Shown piece after piece: positions 8,216 through 17,350 of a stretch of DNA of 64,000 nucleotides. The first letter of the stretch is position 1, and each line of letters opens with the position of its first letter. The DNA is from Paludibaculum sp. (GTDB lineage Bacteria > Acidobacteriota > Terriglobia > Bryobacterales > Bryobacteraceae). Under the pieces are notes generated by a model that saw nothing but the letters and a program-made list of their open reading frames with translations, was not told the DNA's origin and did not search any database. Position numbers and translations under genes: made by a program. Where the stretch lies: the NCBI GenBank assembly GCA_029973955.1, contig JARKQJ010000196.1:124001-188000 (forward strand). Direction: 5' to 3'.

Positions 8216-8509
8216 TTCTGCCTCCACGGCGCGCGGGTAGCGGGTGTGGAGAGAGGCTGGCTTGAAGTCTATCCGGCAGGCTCAGGCTGGGAAGGGTCCC
8301 TGGGGTCCGAGGCTCGTCCCCGGGCTGATTCCCATTCAAAATCGGTTCGTCCGCCGGGCGCTGATGGTCCCTGCCGGAGGCAGGTTCTGGAAATTCGCTC
8401 TCCCGGGCGGCGGCGGCTTGTATCTATCGGCCGCTGTCTCGTCCTGCTGAATCTATACCTGCGCCGCGATGGCTTGCTTGCAGCCGGGCGCTCTCTCTTG
8501 ACCGTTCCG
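8216..8509 (-). other. Intergenic leader between rodA and rng
   Basis: 294 nt without a convincing gene. On the minus strand it can form several short hairpins, for example CCTGCC-tcc-GGCAGG (8384-8370). It contains no clear U-tract terminator, so read-through from rodA into rng is possible. In E. coli the rne mRNA has a long structured leader used for autoregulation; a similar role here is only a guess. A Shine-Dalgarno GGAGG lies at 8225-8221. Confidence 0.45.
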
Positions 8510-9601
8510 TCACGCTACAAATCGCCGGAGCCTCACATTGTTGACCAGCCCCAGCATCATAAATACCGATAACATGCTCGACCCCCCATAGCTCATCAGG
8601 GGCAGCGGAATTCCCGTTACCGGCATCCGCCCTACCGCCATACCCACATTCACCAGAAGGTGGAACAGCAGCAGCGAACAAACTCCCATGCAAATGAACA
8701 TTCCTGCCCGGTCTGGAGCGGTTTGCGCGTTCTGCACGATCTGCATCATCAGCAGGAAGTACAGCCCCAAAACGACCAGGATGCCGACGAAGCCATGCTC
8801 CTCGGCAAAAGCCGAAATCAGAAAATCCGTATGAGCAACCGGCAGAAACCTGAGTTGAGTCTGGGAGCCTTGGGTTACTCCCCGGCCCCAGATTCCTCCG
8901 GCACCCACAGCGATCTTGGACTGGATCACCTGGTAACCCTTGCCCGTCGGATCCTTCATAGGGTCAATGAAGGTTTCCAGACGAGCCCGTTGATAGTCTT
9001 TCAGGAGAAACCAGCCAGCCGGCAAGAGCACCGCCGCCAGCCCGAGAATCAGAGCCGCGTGCTGCCAGCGAATGCCGCCGAGAAAAACTCCAATCACCAG
9101 GACCGGAACATACGTCAGAGATGTCCCCAAGTCCGGTTGTGCCACCACCAGGGCGAATGGTATGCCAACGAGAACGCCCAAGCGGAGCAAGTCACGGCCT
9201 TCCAGCCGGCTGCTCTTCAGCTCGGCCAAATACCGTGCTACCAGTAATACTATCACTAGTTTGGTGAACTCCGAAGGTTGAAACTTGAAACCCAGGCCGA
9301 GGGGGATCCAGCGCTTGGAGCCCCAGACGAGGCGGCCGATGAGCGGCGTGATGACGAGCAGGGTGAGGCTGAGCCCATAGAGGATGGGTACCTGGCCCAG
9401 GAGGGTATGGTAGTCCACTCGGGTCATCACCCACATGGCAAAGAGCCCCGCGAAGAGAAAGATCACCTCTTTCCACCAAGCGGTTTTCCAGGCGGTATCC
9501 ATGGTGGCACTATAGATCTGGAGAATGCCGAGGCCGCAGATGACCATGGCCAGGAGGATCATGACCCAATCGAGATTCCGGATGGAGCGGTAGCCAGCCA
9601 T
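8510..9601 (-). CDS. rodA: Rod shape-determining protein RodA (SEDS peptidoglycan glycosyltransferase)
   Basis: A 363-aa polytopic inner-membrane protein of the SEDS family that polymerises lipid II into glycan strands for side-wall growth. About ten hydrophobic segments are visible. Family landmarks include KRWIPLGLGFKFQPSEFTKL (the W-I-x-L-G...Q-P-S-E motif), QPDLGTSLTYVPVLV, an extracellular loop ending FLPVAHTDFLISAFAEEHGFVG, and the C-terminal TGIPLPLMSYGGSSML. Length is typical. Its ATG overlaps the mrdA stop by 1 nt, indicating translational coupling with its partner PBP2. It is the last elongasome gene before the rng leader. Confidence 0.97.
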   Translation of the reverse strand: MAGYRSIRNLDWVMILLAMVICGLGILQIYSATMDTAWKTAWWKEVIFLFAGLFAMWVMTRVDYHTLLGQVPILYGLSLTLLVITPLIGRLVWGSKRWIPLGLGFKFQPSEFTKLVIVLLVARYLAELKSSRLEGRDLLRLGVLVGIPFALVVAQPDLGTSLTYVPVLVIGVFLGGIRWQHAALILGLAAVLLPAGWFLLKDYQRARLETFIDPMKDPTGKGYQVIQSKIAVGAGGIWGRGVTQGSQTQLRFLPVAHTDFLISAFAEEHGFVGILVVLGLYFLLMMQIVQNAQTAPDRAGMFICMGVCSLLLFHLLVNVGMAVGRMPVTGIPLPLMSYGGSSMLSVFMMLGLVNNVRLRRFVA

Positions 9602-11484
9602 TAGCGGTTGCCTCCGGGACTATTCAGCAGGGTGGCGATGCTCGGAGCGGGCTGCTCCACCCTGTGGAGTCGAAACTTCTTGTCGTAGTAGGCCTTGATG
9701 ACGTCGCGCACGATGGGGGCTGCCTGGTCGCCGTGCGCGCCGTTTTCGTAGAGAGCAGCGACGACGATCTCCGGATTCTGGCGCGGCGCAAAGCCGACGA
9801 ACCAGGCGTTGTCCTGCCACTCCTCGCCCTTCTTCAGCTTCAGCAAGTCGTTGGAGGCGAGTTGGGCGGTGCCGGTTTTGCCGCACATTTCGACGCCCGG
9901 GATGCGGGAGGCGGCGGCCGTGCCCCACTCATTGACTACGGCGTACATGCCGGCGGCGATCTTGGCGACGTTCTCGGGCTTGATGTCGCCCTTGCGGATG
10001 AACTCATCGAGCTTCTCAGCCTTGACGACATGGGGGCGCATCCAGACGCCGCCCGATGCGAGGCCGCCGATGGCGTAGGCGAGCTGGAGCGGGGTGACGG
10101 TAACAGCACCTTGGCCTACGGAGACCGAAATGGTCTCACCGGCGTACCACTTCTCACGCTGCGTACGGACTTTCCACTTGGAAGAGGGCACTACGCCTTC
10201 CTTCTCTCCCGGCAGATCGATGCCGGTCTTGTGCCCCAGTCCGGCCATTTCGGAGTATTTGGCGATGGTGTCGACCCCTATCTTGTTGCCGACGGCGTAG
10301 AAATAGACGTCGCAGCTTTGAGCGATGGCGGTCTTGAGATTGACGACGCCGTGGCCGGACTTCTTATGGCATTTGAACCAGCGGCCGTACCAGTTGGCGC
10401 CGCCTCCGCAGGTCACGGTGAAGTTCTCGTCGATCTCGCCGGACTCGAGCGCGGCCAGGGCAACGATCGGTTTGAATGTGGAGCCGGGCGCCTGCTGCGC
10501 CTGGAGCGCGCGGTTGAAGAGCGGTTTGTAGGGACTCTGAATGAGGGCGGAGTACTCGCGGTTGTTGATGCGGCCCACGAAGTGGTTTGGATCGTAGGCG
10601 GGCGTGGAAGCGAGAGCGAGCACTTCGCCCGTGCGGGGATCGATGGCAACGACAGCGCCGCGCTTGCCCTCCATCGCCATCTCGGCGACAACCTGGAGAT
10701 CAAGGTCGATGGTGAGGCGGAGGTCGCGGCCGGGTTGGGCATCCTTGATGCCGAGCACCTGGCGGGTATTCATGAGGTGATCGACACGGACCTGGCGCTG
10801 GCCGTCGATGCCCGTGAGGTGGGCGTTGTAGTAGCGTTCGACGCCGGCCTTGCCGATGAGGTCACCGGGGTTGTGGTTGGCCCACTCCTGCGTGTTGAGC
10901 TCCGCATCGTTCACTTCGCTGACATAGCCGAGGAGGTGAGCGGCGAGACCTTCTCTGGGGTAGATACGGTACTGGGAACGGATGAGTTCCATCTCGGGGA
11001 AGCCGTCGGAGCCGCGGTGGGCTTCGACGAAGGTGAGTTCGTCGGGAGTGAGTTCGTCCTTGAGGGGAATTGTGAAGTAGGTGGGCTGCTTGCGGAAGCG
11101 TCGCACTTTGGCTTCCAGTTCGGTGGCATCGAGGTTGAGCCCCACGGCCATGGGCGTGAGGTGCTCCATGCGCAGGTTTTCGCGGGAGAGAATGACGCGG
11201 TAGCTGCTGTGGTTGTCGACGATGACACGGCCGTCGCGATCGAGGATTCGGCCGCGCGGCGCGGGGATGGGAAGGCTCTTGATCTGGTTCTGCTGCGCCT
11301 TTTCGGAGTAGAACTCTTCGTTGACCACCTGGAGGTCCCAGTAGCCGACGGCGAGGAAAACGAACACGCCGACGGCGAAGTACTGGAAGACGGCAATCTT
11401 GGCGGCGGCGAACTTGGAGTCGTCGTTCAGCAGCGGCCGGGTGGGGGTCGCATCGGGTTGACGCTCAGCGGGGATGTGTCGCAC
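9601..11484 (-). CDS. mrdA: Penicillin-binding protein 2 (elongasome transpeptidase)
   Basis: A 627-aa class B PBP that cross-links peptidoglycan in the elongasome with RodA. One N-terminal membrane anchor (about 30-48) is followed by the PBP dimerisation domain beginning LPIPAPRGRILDRDGRVI (71-88). The transpeptidase domain carries the active-site S335-T-F-K338, S390-C-D392 and K536-T-G538. The start is a GTG at 11484, 6 nt after the mreD stop, and the stop overlaps rodA. The order mreB-mreC-mreD-mrdA-rodA is the classical one. Confidence 0.97.
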   Translation of the reverse strand: MRHIPAERQPDATPTRPLLNDDSKFAAAKIAVFQYFAVGVFVFLAVGYWDLQVVNEEFYSEKAQQNQIKSLPIPAPRGRILDRDGRVIVDNHSSYRVILSRENLRMEHLTPMAVGLNLDATELEAKVRRFRKQPTYFTIPLKDELTPDELTFVEAHRGSDGFPEMELIRSQYRIYPREGLAAHLLGYVSEVNDAELNTQEWANHNPGDLIGKAGVERYYNAHLTGIDGQRQVRVDHLMNTRQVLGIKDAQPGRDLRLTIDLDLQVVAEMAMEGKRGAVVAIDPRTGEVLALASTPAYDPNHFVGRINNREYSALIQSPYKPLFNRALQAQQAPGSTFKPIVALAALESGEIDENFTVTCGGGANWYGRWFKCHKKSGHGVVNLKTAIAQSCDVYFYAVGNKIGVDTIAKYSEMAGLGHKTGIDLPGEKEGVVPSSKWKVRTQREKWYAGETISVSVGQGAVTVTPLQLAYAIGGLASGGVWMRPHVVKAEKLDEFIRKGDIKPENVAKIAAGMYAVVNEWGTAAASRIPGVEMCGKTGTAQLASNDLLKLKKGEEWQDNAWFVGFAPRQNPEIVVAALYENGAHGDQAAPIVRDVIKAYYDKKFRLHRVEQPAPSIATLLNSPGGNR

Positions 11485-11490
11485 GGCGCC

Positions 11491-12027
11491 TTATAGCTCC
11501 TCAGATTTCAGTCTATCCAGCACGAGGAACAGCGGGGCGGCCACCAGGGCGTTCAGGAAGGCGAAGATGATGGTCTGCGGCGCCTGGAGGTCCATGCTCA
11601 TGCCGAGCAGTCCGCGGCCGAGCACCCAAAGGAAAAACTGGTGAAAAACGAAGAAGAAGAAGCTCAAAATGAAGCGTAAGGCTACGTTTTCGACGTCAAA
11701 ACGCATGCTGATGGAGGCCGCGAAGTATCCGACGAGCGTCTTGACGATGCCTTGCATGCCGAGGGGGTGCTGGCTGAGGGCATCCTGCGCCAGGCCGATG
11801 AGGCAGCCGATGATGGCGCCGGCCACGGGCTGGCGGCGCATGAGCGCAAAGTAGACGGTGACCAGCAGCGGCAGTTCGAGGTAAGAGAGATACGACGCGA
11901 AGCGCGGGACGTAGACCTGGAAGAGGATGGCGAGCAGCGGCGGCACGATGTAGGCCACGGGCCGGAAGCGCGAGATCTTGGACTTCGCGGGGACCACGCC
12001 CATCAGGTTGTCGTTCAATTCCGTCAT
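11491..12027 (-). CDS. mreD: Rod shape-determining protein MreD
   Basis: A small polytopic membrane protein of 178 aa with five or six hydrophobic helices, including YIVPPLLAILFQVYVP, LELPLLVTVYFALM and LRFILSFFFFVFHQFFLWVLG. The segment GAIIGCLIGLAQDAL matches the conserved G-x-x-x-G-L-x-x-D feature of MreD. It links MreC and the PBP2/RodA pair to MreB in the elongasome. Its ATG overlaps the mreC stop by 4 nt (ATGA). Primary sequence of MreD diverges fast, so position in the operon supports the call as much as sequence does. Confidence 0.93.
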   Translation of the reverse strand: MTELNDNLMGVVPAKSKISRFRPVAYIVPPLLAILFQVYVPRFASYLSYLELPLLVTVYFALMRRQPVAGAIIGCLIGLAQDALSQHPLGMQGIVKTLVGYFAASISMRFDVENVALRFILSFFFFVFHQFFLWVLGRGLLGMSMDLQAPQTIIFAFLNALVAAPLFLVLDRLKSEEL

Positions 12028-13166
12028 CGCTTGGTAGCTTCCCCGTTCTTCTTGGCGGGCTCAGCGGGCTTCGCCGGATCGGACGGGCGGGCGGCCGCGC
12101 CGGCGGGCGGCTGGGCGCCCGGAGCTGGGGCAGGAGCCGGAGCGCGATTGAAATCCGCGACGCCGCCTTTGACGCCGAGCTGCACGCCCTGGCCGGAGAC
12201 GACGCGCTGGTAGCGTTCCTTGAGCCGATCCGCATCGGTGACGGCGGCGCCTTCTCCGGATTCGGAGGCGGCCGGCTGCTGGTTCTCGTTGGGCGGAGCC
12301 GGGAGGATATTCACGTCGGTAGCGGCAGGGGTTTCAGGCGCGGGCAGCAGCTGATGGACTCCGTCGAGGACGATGAGCATCTCTTCCATCCCGGCCTGCA
12401 CACCGCTGGGCGCGACGATCACTTCCTTGCCGCCGCGGCCTTCGCGCACCATCTTGACCTGTCCGACCGGCATGCCGCGAGGGAAGACGCGATCGGCGCC
12501 GGAGGTGTAGAACCACTCGCCCGGTTCGAGCTTATCCTCGTTCTGAACGTATTCGACGATGCAGGTATTGAGGCCGACGCCCTTCAACGTCCCGCGCACC
12601 AGATTCTTCTGCGAAACGACGCCTGCGACGGAACCCTGTTCGGTAATGAGCTGGACTAGAGACGCGGTGGGATAAGCGGCGACGACCTTGCCGACGATGC
12701 CATCAGGCGAGATGGTGGCCATCCCCTTCTTCACTCCGTCGGTGGTGCCGCGGTCCACAAAGACGACGCGGGAGTTGGCGCCGGTGCCGGTGCCGATGAC
12801 ACGGGCGGCCAGAAGCTTGGAGGGCGTGCGGGAGCGAAACTCGGCCAGCGCCTTGGAGCGGTCCGCCGAAGCCAGTTCGGAGGCAAGGAAGCGATTGCGG
12901 AGGCGGAGTTCGCCCAGTTCGTGCTTGAGGCGCTGGTTTTCCGCCTGAACGTCTTTGAGGAAGACGTAACCCTGAAGGAAGCCGCCGGTGCCGCTGCGCA
13001 GACCTTCAATGCCGCGGGCGAGCGGAGTGACGGCTGTGACGGCCCAGACGCGGATGAGCGGAACATCTTCGCGCGCCTTCACCTGGTAGGCCAGCAGCAG
13101 AAGTTGCGCGACCACGAGCAGGAGCAGGACGCTCAGGTTCCGGTAGCGGCTCAGGAAGTTTTCCAT
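12024..13166 (-). CDS. mreC: Rod shape-determining protein MreC
   Basis: 380 aa with one N-terminal membrane helix (YRNLSVLLLLVVAQLLLLAYQV), a periplasmic coiled coil (about 70-105, VQAENQRLKHELGELRLRNRF) and the two beta-barrel MreC core. Typical segments are LLAARVIGTGTGANSRVVFVDRGTTDGVKKGM, LVQLITEQGSVAGVVSQ and LEPGEWFYTSGADRVFPRGMPVG. The last ~110 residues form a Pro/Ala-rich, probably disordered tail that is longer than in E. coli MreC. It is translationally coupled to mreD and starts 31 nt after mreB. It acts as a periplasmic scaffold that activates PBP2. Confidence 0.96.
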   Translation of the reverse strand: MENFLSRYRNLSVLLLLVVAQLLLLAYQVKAREDVPLIRVWAVTAVTPLARGIEGLRSGTGGFLQGYVFLKDVQAENQRLKHELGELRLRNRFLASELASADRSKALAEFRSRTPSKLLAARVIGTGTGANSRVVFVDRGTTDGVKKGMATISPDGIVGKVVAAYPTASLVQLITEQGSVAGVVSQKNLVRGTLKGVGLNTCIVEYVQNEDKLEPGEWFYTSGADRVFPRGMPVGQVKMVREGRGGKEVIVAPSGVQAGMEEMLIVLDGVHQLLPAPETPAATDVNILPAPPNENQQPAASESGEGAAVTDADRLKERYQRVVSGQGVQLGVKGGVADFNRAPAPAPAPGAQPPAGAAARPSDPAKPAEPAKKNGEATKR

Positions 13167-13197
13167 GACCCAGCCTTCGAGGCGCCGTCTGGCGCAC

Positions 13198-14223
13198 CTA
13201 CTCGATCGCGATCCGCCGCAGCAGTTTGAAGTCGGTCAACATGCGCCCGGTGCCAAGAGCGACGCTGGCCAGAGGGTCTTCGGCGATGGATACCGGCAGG
13301 CCGGTCTCTTCGCGGATGCGCTTATCGAGATTCTTGAGCAGCGCGCCGCCACCGGTGAGAACGATGCCGCGGTCGCTGATGTCGGCGCTGAGTTCGGGAG
13401 GCGTGCGCTCCAGGGCAACGCGGATCGCGTTCATGATGGTGGCAACACACTCAGAGAGGGCTTCGCGGATCTCGTCGTCCTGAACGACGATCGTGCGCGG
13501 CACGCCTTCGATCAGGTTGCGGCCTTTGATCTCCATGGAGATCGGCTTTTCGAGCGGGAAGGCGCTGCCGATCTGCATCTTGATCTGTTCGGCGGTGCGC
13601 TCGCCTACCAGCAGGTTGTACTTCTTCTTGAGGTACTGCATGATGGCGTCGTCCATCTCGTTGCCGGCGACGCGCACGGAACGGGCGTAGACGATGCCGG
13701 AGAGGGAGATGACCGCGACGTCGGTGGTCCCGCCGCCGATATCCACCACCATGTTGCCGGAAGGCTCAGTGATGGGGAGGCCGGCGCCGATGGCGGCCAC
13801 CATGGCCTGCTCGACGAGGTGGACCTCACTGGCCTTGGCGCGGTAAGCGGAGTCGATGACCGCGCGCTTTTCCACCTGGGTGATCTCGCTGGGGACGCCG
13901 ATGACGATGCGGGGGTGGACCAGCATCTTCCGGCCATGCGCCTTCTGAATGAAGTAATTCAGCATGCGCTCAGTGACTTTGAAATCCGCGATGACGCCGT
14001 CTTTCATCGGACGGATGGCGACGATGTTACCGGGGGTGCGACCGAGCATTTCCTTGGCTTCTTTGCCGACCGCTTCCACTTCGCCGTTCGTCTTGTTGAT
14101 GGCCACGATGGACGGCTCATTGACGACGATGCCTTTCCCACGCGCGAATACCAGCGTATTCGCCGTGCCCAGATCGATCGCCAGATCCGAAGAAAACAAA
14201 CTAAAGAGAGAGCGGATGTTCAT
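13198..14223 (-). CDS. mreB: Actin-like rod shape-determining protein MreB
   Basis: 341 aa bacterial actin that forms membrane-associated filaments directing side-wall synthesis. The phosphate 1 motif DLGTANTLVFARGKGIV, phosphate 2 DIGGGTTDVAVISLSG and the adenosine motif GIVLTGGGALLKNLD are all present. Length and colinearity with E. coli MreB are normal. The ATG at 14223 is the first gene of the mreB-C-D-mrdA-rodA(-rng) series. Only 51 nt separate it from the upstream same-strand HExxH protein gene, and no strong promoter is visible in that gap. Confidence 0.98.
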   Translation of the reverse strand: MNIRSLFSLFSSDLAIDLGTANTLVFARGKGIVVNEPSIVAINKTNGEVEAVGKEAKEMLGRTPGNIVAIRPMKDGVIADFKVTERMLNYFIQKAHGRKMLVHPRIVIGVPSEITQVEKRAVIDSAYRAKASEVHLVEQAMVAAIGAGLPITEPSGNMVVDIGGGTTDVAVISLSGIVYARSVRVAGNEMDDAIMQYLKKKYNLLVGERTAEQIKMQIGSAFPLEKPISMEIKGRNLIEGVPRTIVVQDDEIREALSECVATIMNAIRVALERTPPELSADISDRGIVLTGGGALLKNLDKRIREETGLPVSIAEDPLASVALGTGRMLTDFKLLRRIAIE

Positions 14224-14274
14224 TTGAGGAAATGCCCGTGCGCGCGTTTCGGGGCGAAGCCGTTACACGGCCTG

Positions 14275-15117
14275 TCAACTGACGCGGGGAGTCTCTTTGA
14301 GCGTAACATACACCGGCAGGGCCACCCGGTAGGGCTTCGACTGTTCGTAGCCGAGCTGTTTGAGCAGCTCAAAGACCGCTTTCAGGGCGGCGCGGTGGAC
14401 ATCCTTACTGGAGAGATCCTTGTCTTTCAATAGTTTGACCAGATCGCTCACGGTCGGCGCGACTTCCGGCATCCACTTCCGGAGGGCGGCTTCGTAGCGC
14501 GCCTGCGCCGGCCATTCGCCCGGCTTCAGGCCGAGCTTTACGTCGAGCCACTGAGCCGCGACGCGGATTCGCGCACAGCGATCCTCCCGCGGCGGCGGAG
14601 GTCCGGATTCCATTTGGAGGGTGGCAGCTTCGAGTCCGGAGAGCCAGAACTTGCGAAATTCGATGCCCCGCCGGTCCTGCTCGCTTCGAATCAACCCGTG
14701 CTGAACGATATCCCCGGAATGGACGCCGACGCAGGCCCACTGATTGTCGACAAACATGGGCGTAGGGTAGCCCTGGGCCTTGATCCAGGCGTGTCCGAAC
14801 TCGTGGGCGATGAGCGCCTCTTCCTGGCCTTGCCAGTCCGCGCGGCGCATTCCGTTGAGCATGACGAGGTAAGCGCCGCCTCCGGGCGCCTTGTGATGCA
14901 CAAAAACGGCGTACATCTGCATGAACTGGCCGCGAAAGTTCTCATTTTTAAGGTATTCGACGAAGGCGGCGCGCTGCGGGGTCTCCGGGGCGAGGCGGAA
15001 GGAATGGTCACTTTCCTGGTATTCGGCTTCGGCGACGACCAGCGGCAAGCCGCTCCTGGCCTCTATTTCACCCTTCCACTGGGCGAGCGCGGCGGTGAGC
15101 ACGAGTTCGGCAAGCAT
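14275..15117 (-). CDS. Putative HExxH metallopeptidase-like protein
   Basis: 280 aa with a short hydrophobic N-terminus (LAELVLTAALAQ), possibly a signal. The segment EALIAHEFGHAWIKAQG contains a zincin motif H105-E-F-G-H109. A glutamate that could be the third ligand occurs downstream, but I cannot assign it. No named family is recognised. The C-terminal part includes VSDLVKLLKDKDLSSKDVHRAALKAVFELLKQLGY, probably helical. The start at 15117 is preceded by a TATCAT hexamer 9 nt upstream and no Shine-Dalgarno, so a very short leader is likely. The mreB gene follows by 51 nt. The role may be cell-envelope proteolysis; this is inference from the motif and location only. Confidence 0.65.
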   Translation of the reverse strand: MLAELVLTAALAQWKGEIEARSGLPLVVAEAEYQESDHSFRLAPETPQRAAFVEYLKNENFRGQFMQMYAVFVHHKAPGGGAYLVMLNGMRRADWQGQEEALIAHEFGHAWIKAQGYPTPMFVDNQWACVGVHSGDIVQHGLIRSEQDRRGIEFRKFWLSGLEAATLQMESGPPPPREDRCARIRVAAQWLDVKLGLKPGEWPAQARYEAALRKWMPEVAPTVSDLVKLLKDKDLSSKDVHRAALKAVFELLKQLGYEQSKPYRVALPVYVTLKETPRVS

Positions 15118-15126
15118 GCAGTTTCC

Positions 15127-15132
15127 ATGATA
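15127..15132 (-). promoter_or_regulatory. Candidate -10 element (TATCAT) just before the HExxH gene
   Basis: TATCAT on the minus strand is a 5/6 match to the -10 consensus and ends 9 nt before the ATG at 15117. A convincing -35 is not seen. It is one of a set of start-proximal TANNNT hexamers in this window. Confidence 0.4.
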
Positions 15133-15189
15133 ACGGCGAGGCTAGACACGCGGCAGATGACGCAGCCGGCGGGCGCGGAGTGGGCGGAG

Positions 15190-17262
15190 CTACTTGCGGC
15201 CCAAGCGGATAGCGAGCCCCAGGATCATGGTTCGCGAGTAACCCGGCGTGGCGTGGATGCGGAACATGGGAGCGGCGCCCCGCAGGCGCGACTCGAAGTA
15301 GTTCTGCGTCTCGTAGTACTGCCTGTTGAAGAGATTGTCCACGGCCAGGCTCAGTTCGGCCCGAGGCGAGAGACGCCGAGTGACACCGACATCGTAGACG
15401 GTATGCCCGGCGGCGACGACGGAGGCATCCTCGCCGTCGAGGCGGTAGTGATTGATGGCGCGCATGCGGACGGAGCCGCTCCAGCCGCGCCAGGCGGTGA
15501 GCGTCAGGCCGGCGTTGGCGACGAAGCGGGGTGCGCTGTCTACGTAGACGCGCGGCTCACCGAGGTAGTAGGCATTCCAAACCTTGGTGACGCCGGCGTT
15601 GAGGAAGAGATGGTGGGTGATTTCTGTGGAGGTCTTGGCTTCAAAGCCCGAAGCGCGGCTCGGACCTCGGAACTCGATACTGCCGTCGTCGGGGACGTAG
15701 ACCTGCTCGTGAGAGCGCGCGATGCGAAAGGCGGCGGCCTGGAAGCTGACGCGGGAGGCTTTCCAGGCGGCGCCGCTCTGGAGGAAGTCCGTGGTGGCGA
15801 CGCGCTCCATCTCCGGGCGCTTGATGACAGCGCGGGCGTCGGCGGTGGAGATGCCGCGGCCGTAATTGAAGAAGAAAGTAAGCGGCGTCCGCTGCCAGGG
15901 CGTGAGCGAGGCGTTGGCTTTGGGCTGCCAGCGGCCGGCGGTCTGGATGCCGCTGGCGAGGGGATCCACACGATCCCGGACATCGAAGCGGAACGCGTCA
16001 AAGCGCAGGCCGCCGCCGGCCAAAAGGCGGCCGCCCCAGAGGCTGACGTTCTGCTGCGCGTAGCCGGCGCCGTTGGTGACGCCCGCGTTGGCGCGAGTGC
16101 TGACGCCGGTGGGTTCCCGATCCACGCGGGGATAGAGCGACACGTTGATCTGATTGGCGTGGAAGTTGCCGCCGGCGGAGAGATAGCCAGAGGCGCCCAG
16201 CCAGCGATTGGGCCGCAGATACTGGCCGTTGGCGCCTTCCTGCAGACGCGAGTCGTGCTGCTGGAAAGCGTCGCCATGGACAGGATCGTTCAGATAGTAG
16301 GTGAAGTTCATGAAGTGATCGAAGAGCATTCGCGAAACGAAGCCATCGAGCTTCCATACCTGGCCTTGCGCGCCTTCCTCACGCCAGTAGCCGGCCAGTG
16401 TGCCGCCCCACTGGCGGATACCGTTGGTGGGGTCCACAGCGCCAAAACGGTCGAGTTGACCGGTTTCGATCAGGTCCAGCGGCAACTGGCCGGAAGAGGA
16501 GGAATCGGCGCGGCCGCCGTTCGCTTTCAACGCTACCTGCCGCCTCTCCGAGACGTGCCGCGTGACGTTGATGGTGACGTTGTCCCTACGGTACCCGAGG
16601 GGATGGACGAAGGGGCCATCCGACGCCGAACCTTCATAGGCGAAGAGCGCATCGGTATTCCGCCAGTTGGGGCTGTAGGCGAAGAAGCCGCGCAGGGTGC
16701 CGAAGGAGCCGCCCTGCATCCGCACGGTGAACTCGTCGGGCATCGACTCGCGCGTGACGATGTGGACTACGCCCAGGCCGCTGAAGTCTCCGTATTCGGC
16801 GCTGAATGGGCCGTTGATGAGGTTGACTTCGCGAATGAGTTCGGGCGTGATGCTCTTGAGCGGGCCGAGATAGCCTTGCCCATGACCTTGCGTGGACTGA
16901 TTCATCTGGACACCGTCGGCCAGCACTTTGAGGCCGCCACTGACGCCGCCGTGGTCGAGGTTGTAGCCGAAACGGCGGATCTCGACGCTCTTGGCGCCGC
17001 CTTCGTGCTGCCCGGCATTAATGCCAGCGTCAAGCAGGTGGAAAACCTGGTCGTCGCGGGAGAATAGCGTCTTCTCGATCACCTCGCCATTGCGGCGGTC
17101 GATGGTGACTTCCACGGGCGTGGCCCGCACCACCACACTCTGGTGCAAAACGGGGATCCGGTTTGAATCCGGCGGCTCGGTCTTCCGCTGCGGTTCTGGT
17201 TTCTCCGGCTGCTGGGCGCAGAGCAGAGAGGCGATGGCGAGCAGGAGGAACAGATACCGCAT
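15190..17262 (-). CDS. TonB-dependent outer-membrane receptor
   Basis: 690 aa with signal peptide (MRYLFLLLAIASLLCAQ). A TonB-box-like segment HQSVVVRATPVEV is followed by a plug domain that includes VNLINGPFSAEYGDFSGLGVVHIVTRES (the N-G-P-x-S-A-x-Y-G plug signature, about 150-177). The remainder alternates amphipathic strands of a 22-strand barrel and ends in a strand with a near-terminal aromatic pattern. The last third has VDNLFNRQYYETQNYFESR, typical of siderophore/vitamin-type receptors. No transport partner genes (TonB, ExbBD, SusD or an ABC uptake system) are adjacent, so the ligand cannot be guessed. The start is ATG 17262, divergent from the zinc-ribbon gene. Confidence 0.93.
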   Translation of the reverse strand: MRYLFLLLAIASLLCAQQPEKPEPQRKTEPPDSNRIPVLHQSVVVRATPVEVTIDRRNGEVIEKTLFSRDDQVFHLLDAGINAGQHEGGAKSVEIRRFGYNLDHGGVSGGLKVLADGVQMNQSTQGHGQGYLGPLKSITPELIREVNLINGPFSAEYGDFSGLGVVHIVTRESMPDEFTVRMQGGSFGTLRGFFAYSPNWRNTDALFAYEGSASDGPFVHPLGYRRDNVTINVTRHVSERRQVALKANGGRADSSSSGQLPLDLIETGQLDRFGAVDPTNGIRQWGGTLAGYWREEGAQGQVWKLDGFVSRMLFDHFMNFTYYLNDPVHGDAFQQHDSRLQEGANGQYLRPNRWLGASGYLSAGGNFHANQINVSLYPRVDREPTGVSTRANAGVTNGAGYAQQNVSLWGGRLLAGGGLRFDAFRFDVRDRVDPLASGIQTAGRWQPKANASLTPWQRTPLTFFFNYGRGISTADARAVIKRPEMERVATTDFLQSGAAWKASRVSFQAAAFRIARSHEQVYVPDDGSIEFRGPSRASGFEAKTSTEITHHLFLNAGVTKVWNAYYLGEPRVYVDSAPRFVANAGLTLTAWRGWSGSVRMRAINHYRLDGEDASVVAAGHTVYDVGVTRRLSPRAELSLAVDNLFNRQYYETQNYFESRLRGAAPMFRIHATPGYSRTMILGLAIRLGRK

Positions 17263-17350
17263 ACTTCGACGGTATCACGACATGAACATTCGTGCTACTG
17301 TTTTTCACCGGACTGACAGTTGGCTCAGAGTGCAGATGCCCACCTGTGGC

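Noticed and set aside
8289-8296. GGGAAGGG as a KOPS-type octamer
   Set aside because: Too few octamers in the window, and at least one (57119-57126) is in the opposite sense expected from the skew; species KOPS is unknown.
9664-11496. Open frame of about 610 codons opposite mrdA
   Set aside because: Shadow of the PBP2 gene; the minus strand carries SxxK, SxD and KTG.
14614-17067. Open frame of about 800 codons opposite the TonB receptor and HExxH genes
   Set aside because: It spans two minus-strand genes and their gap, with no domain or start signal.
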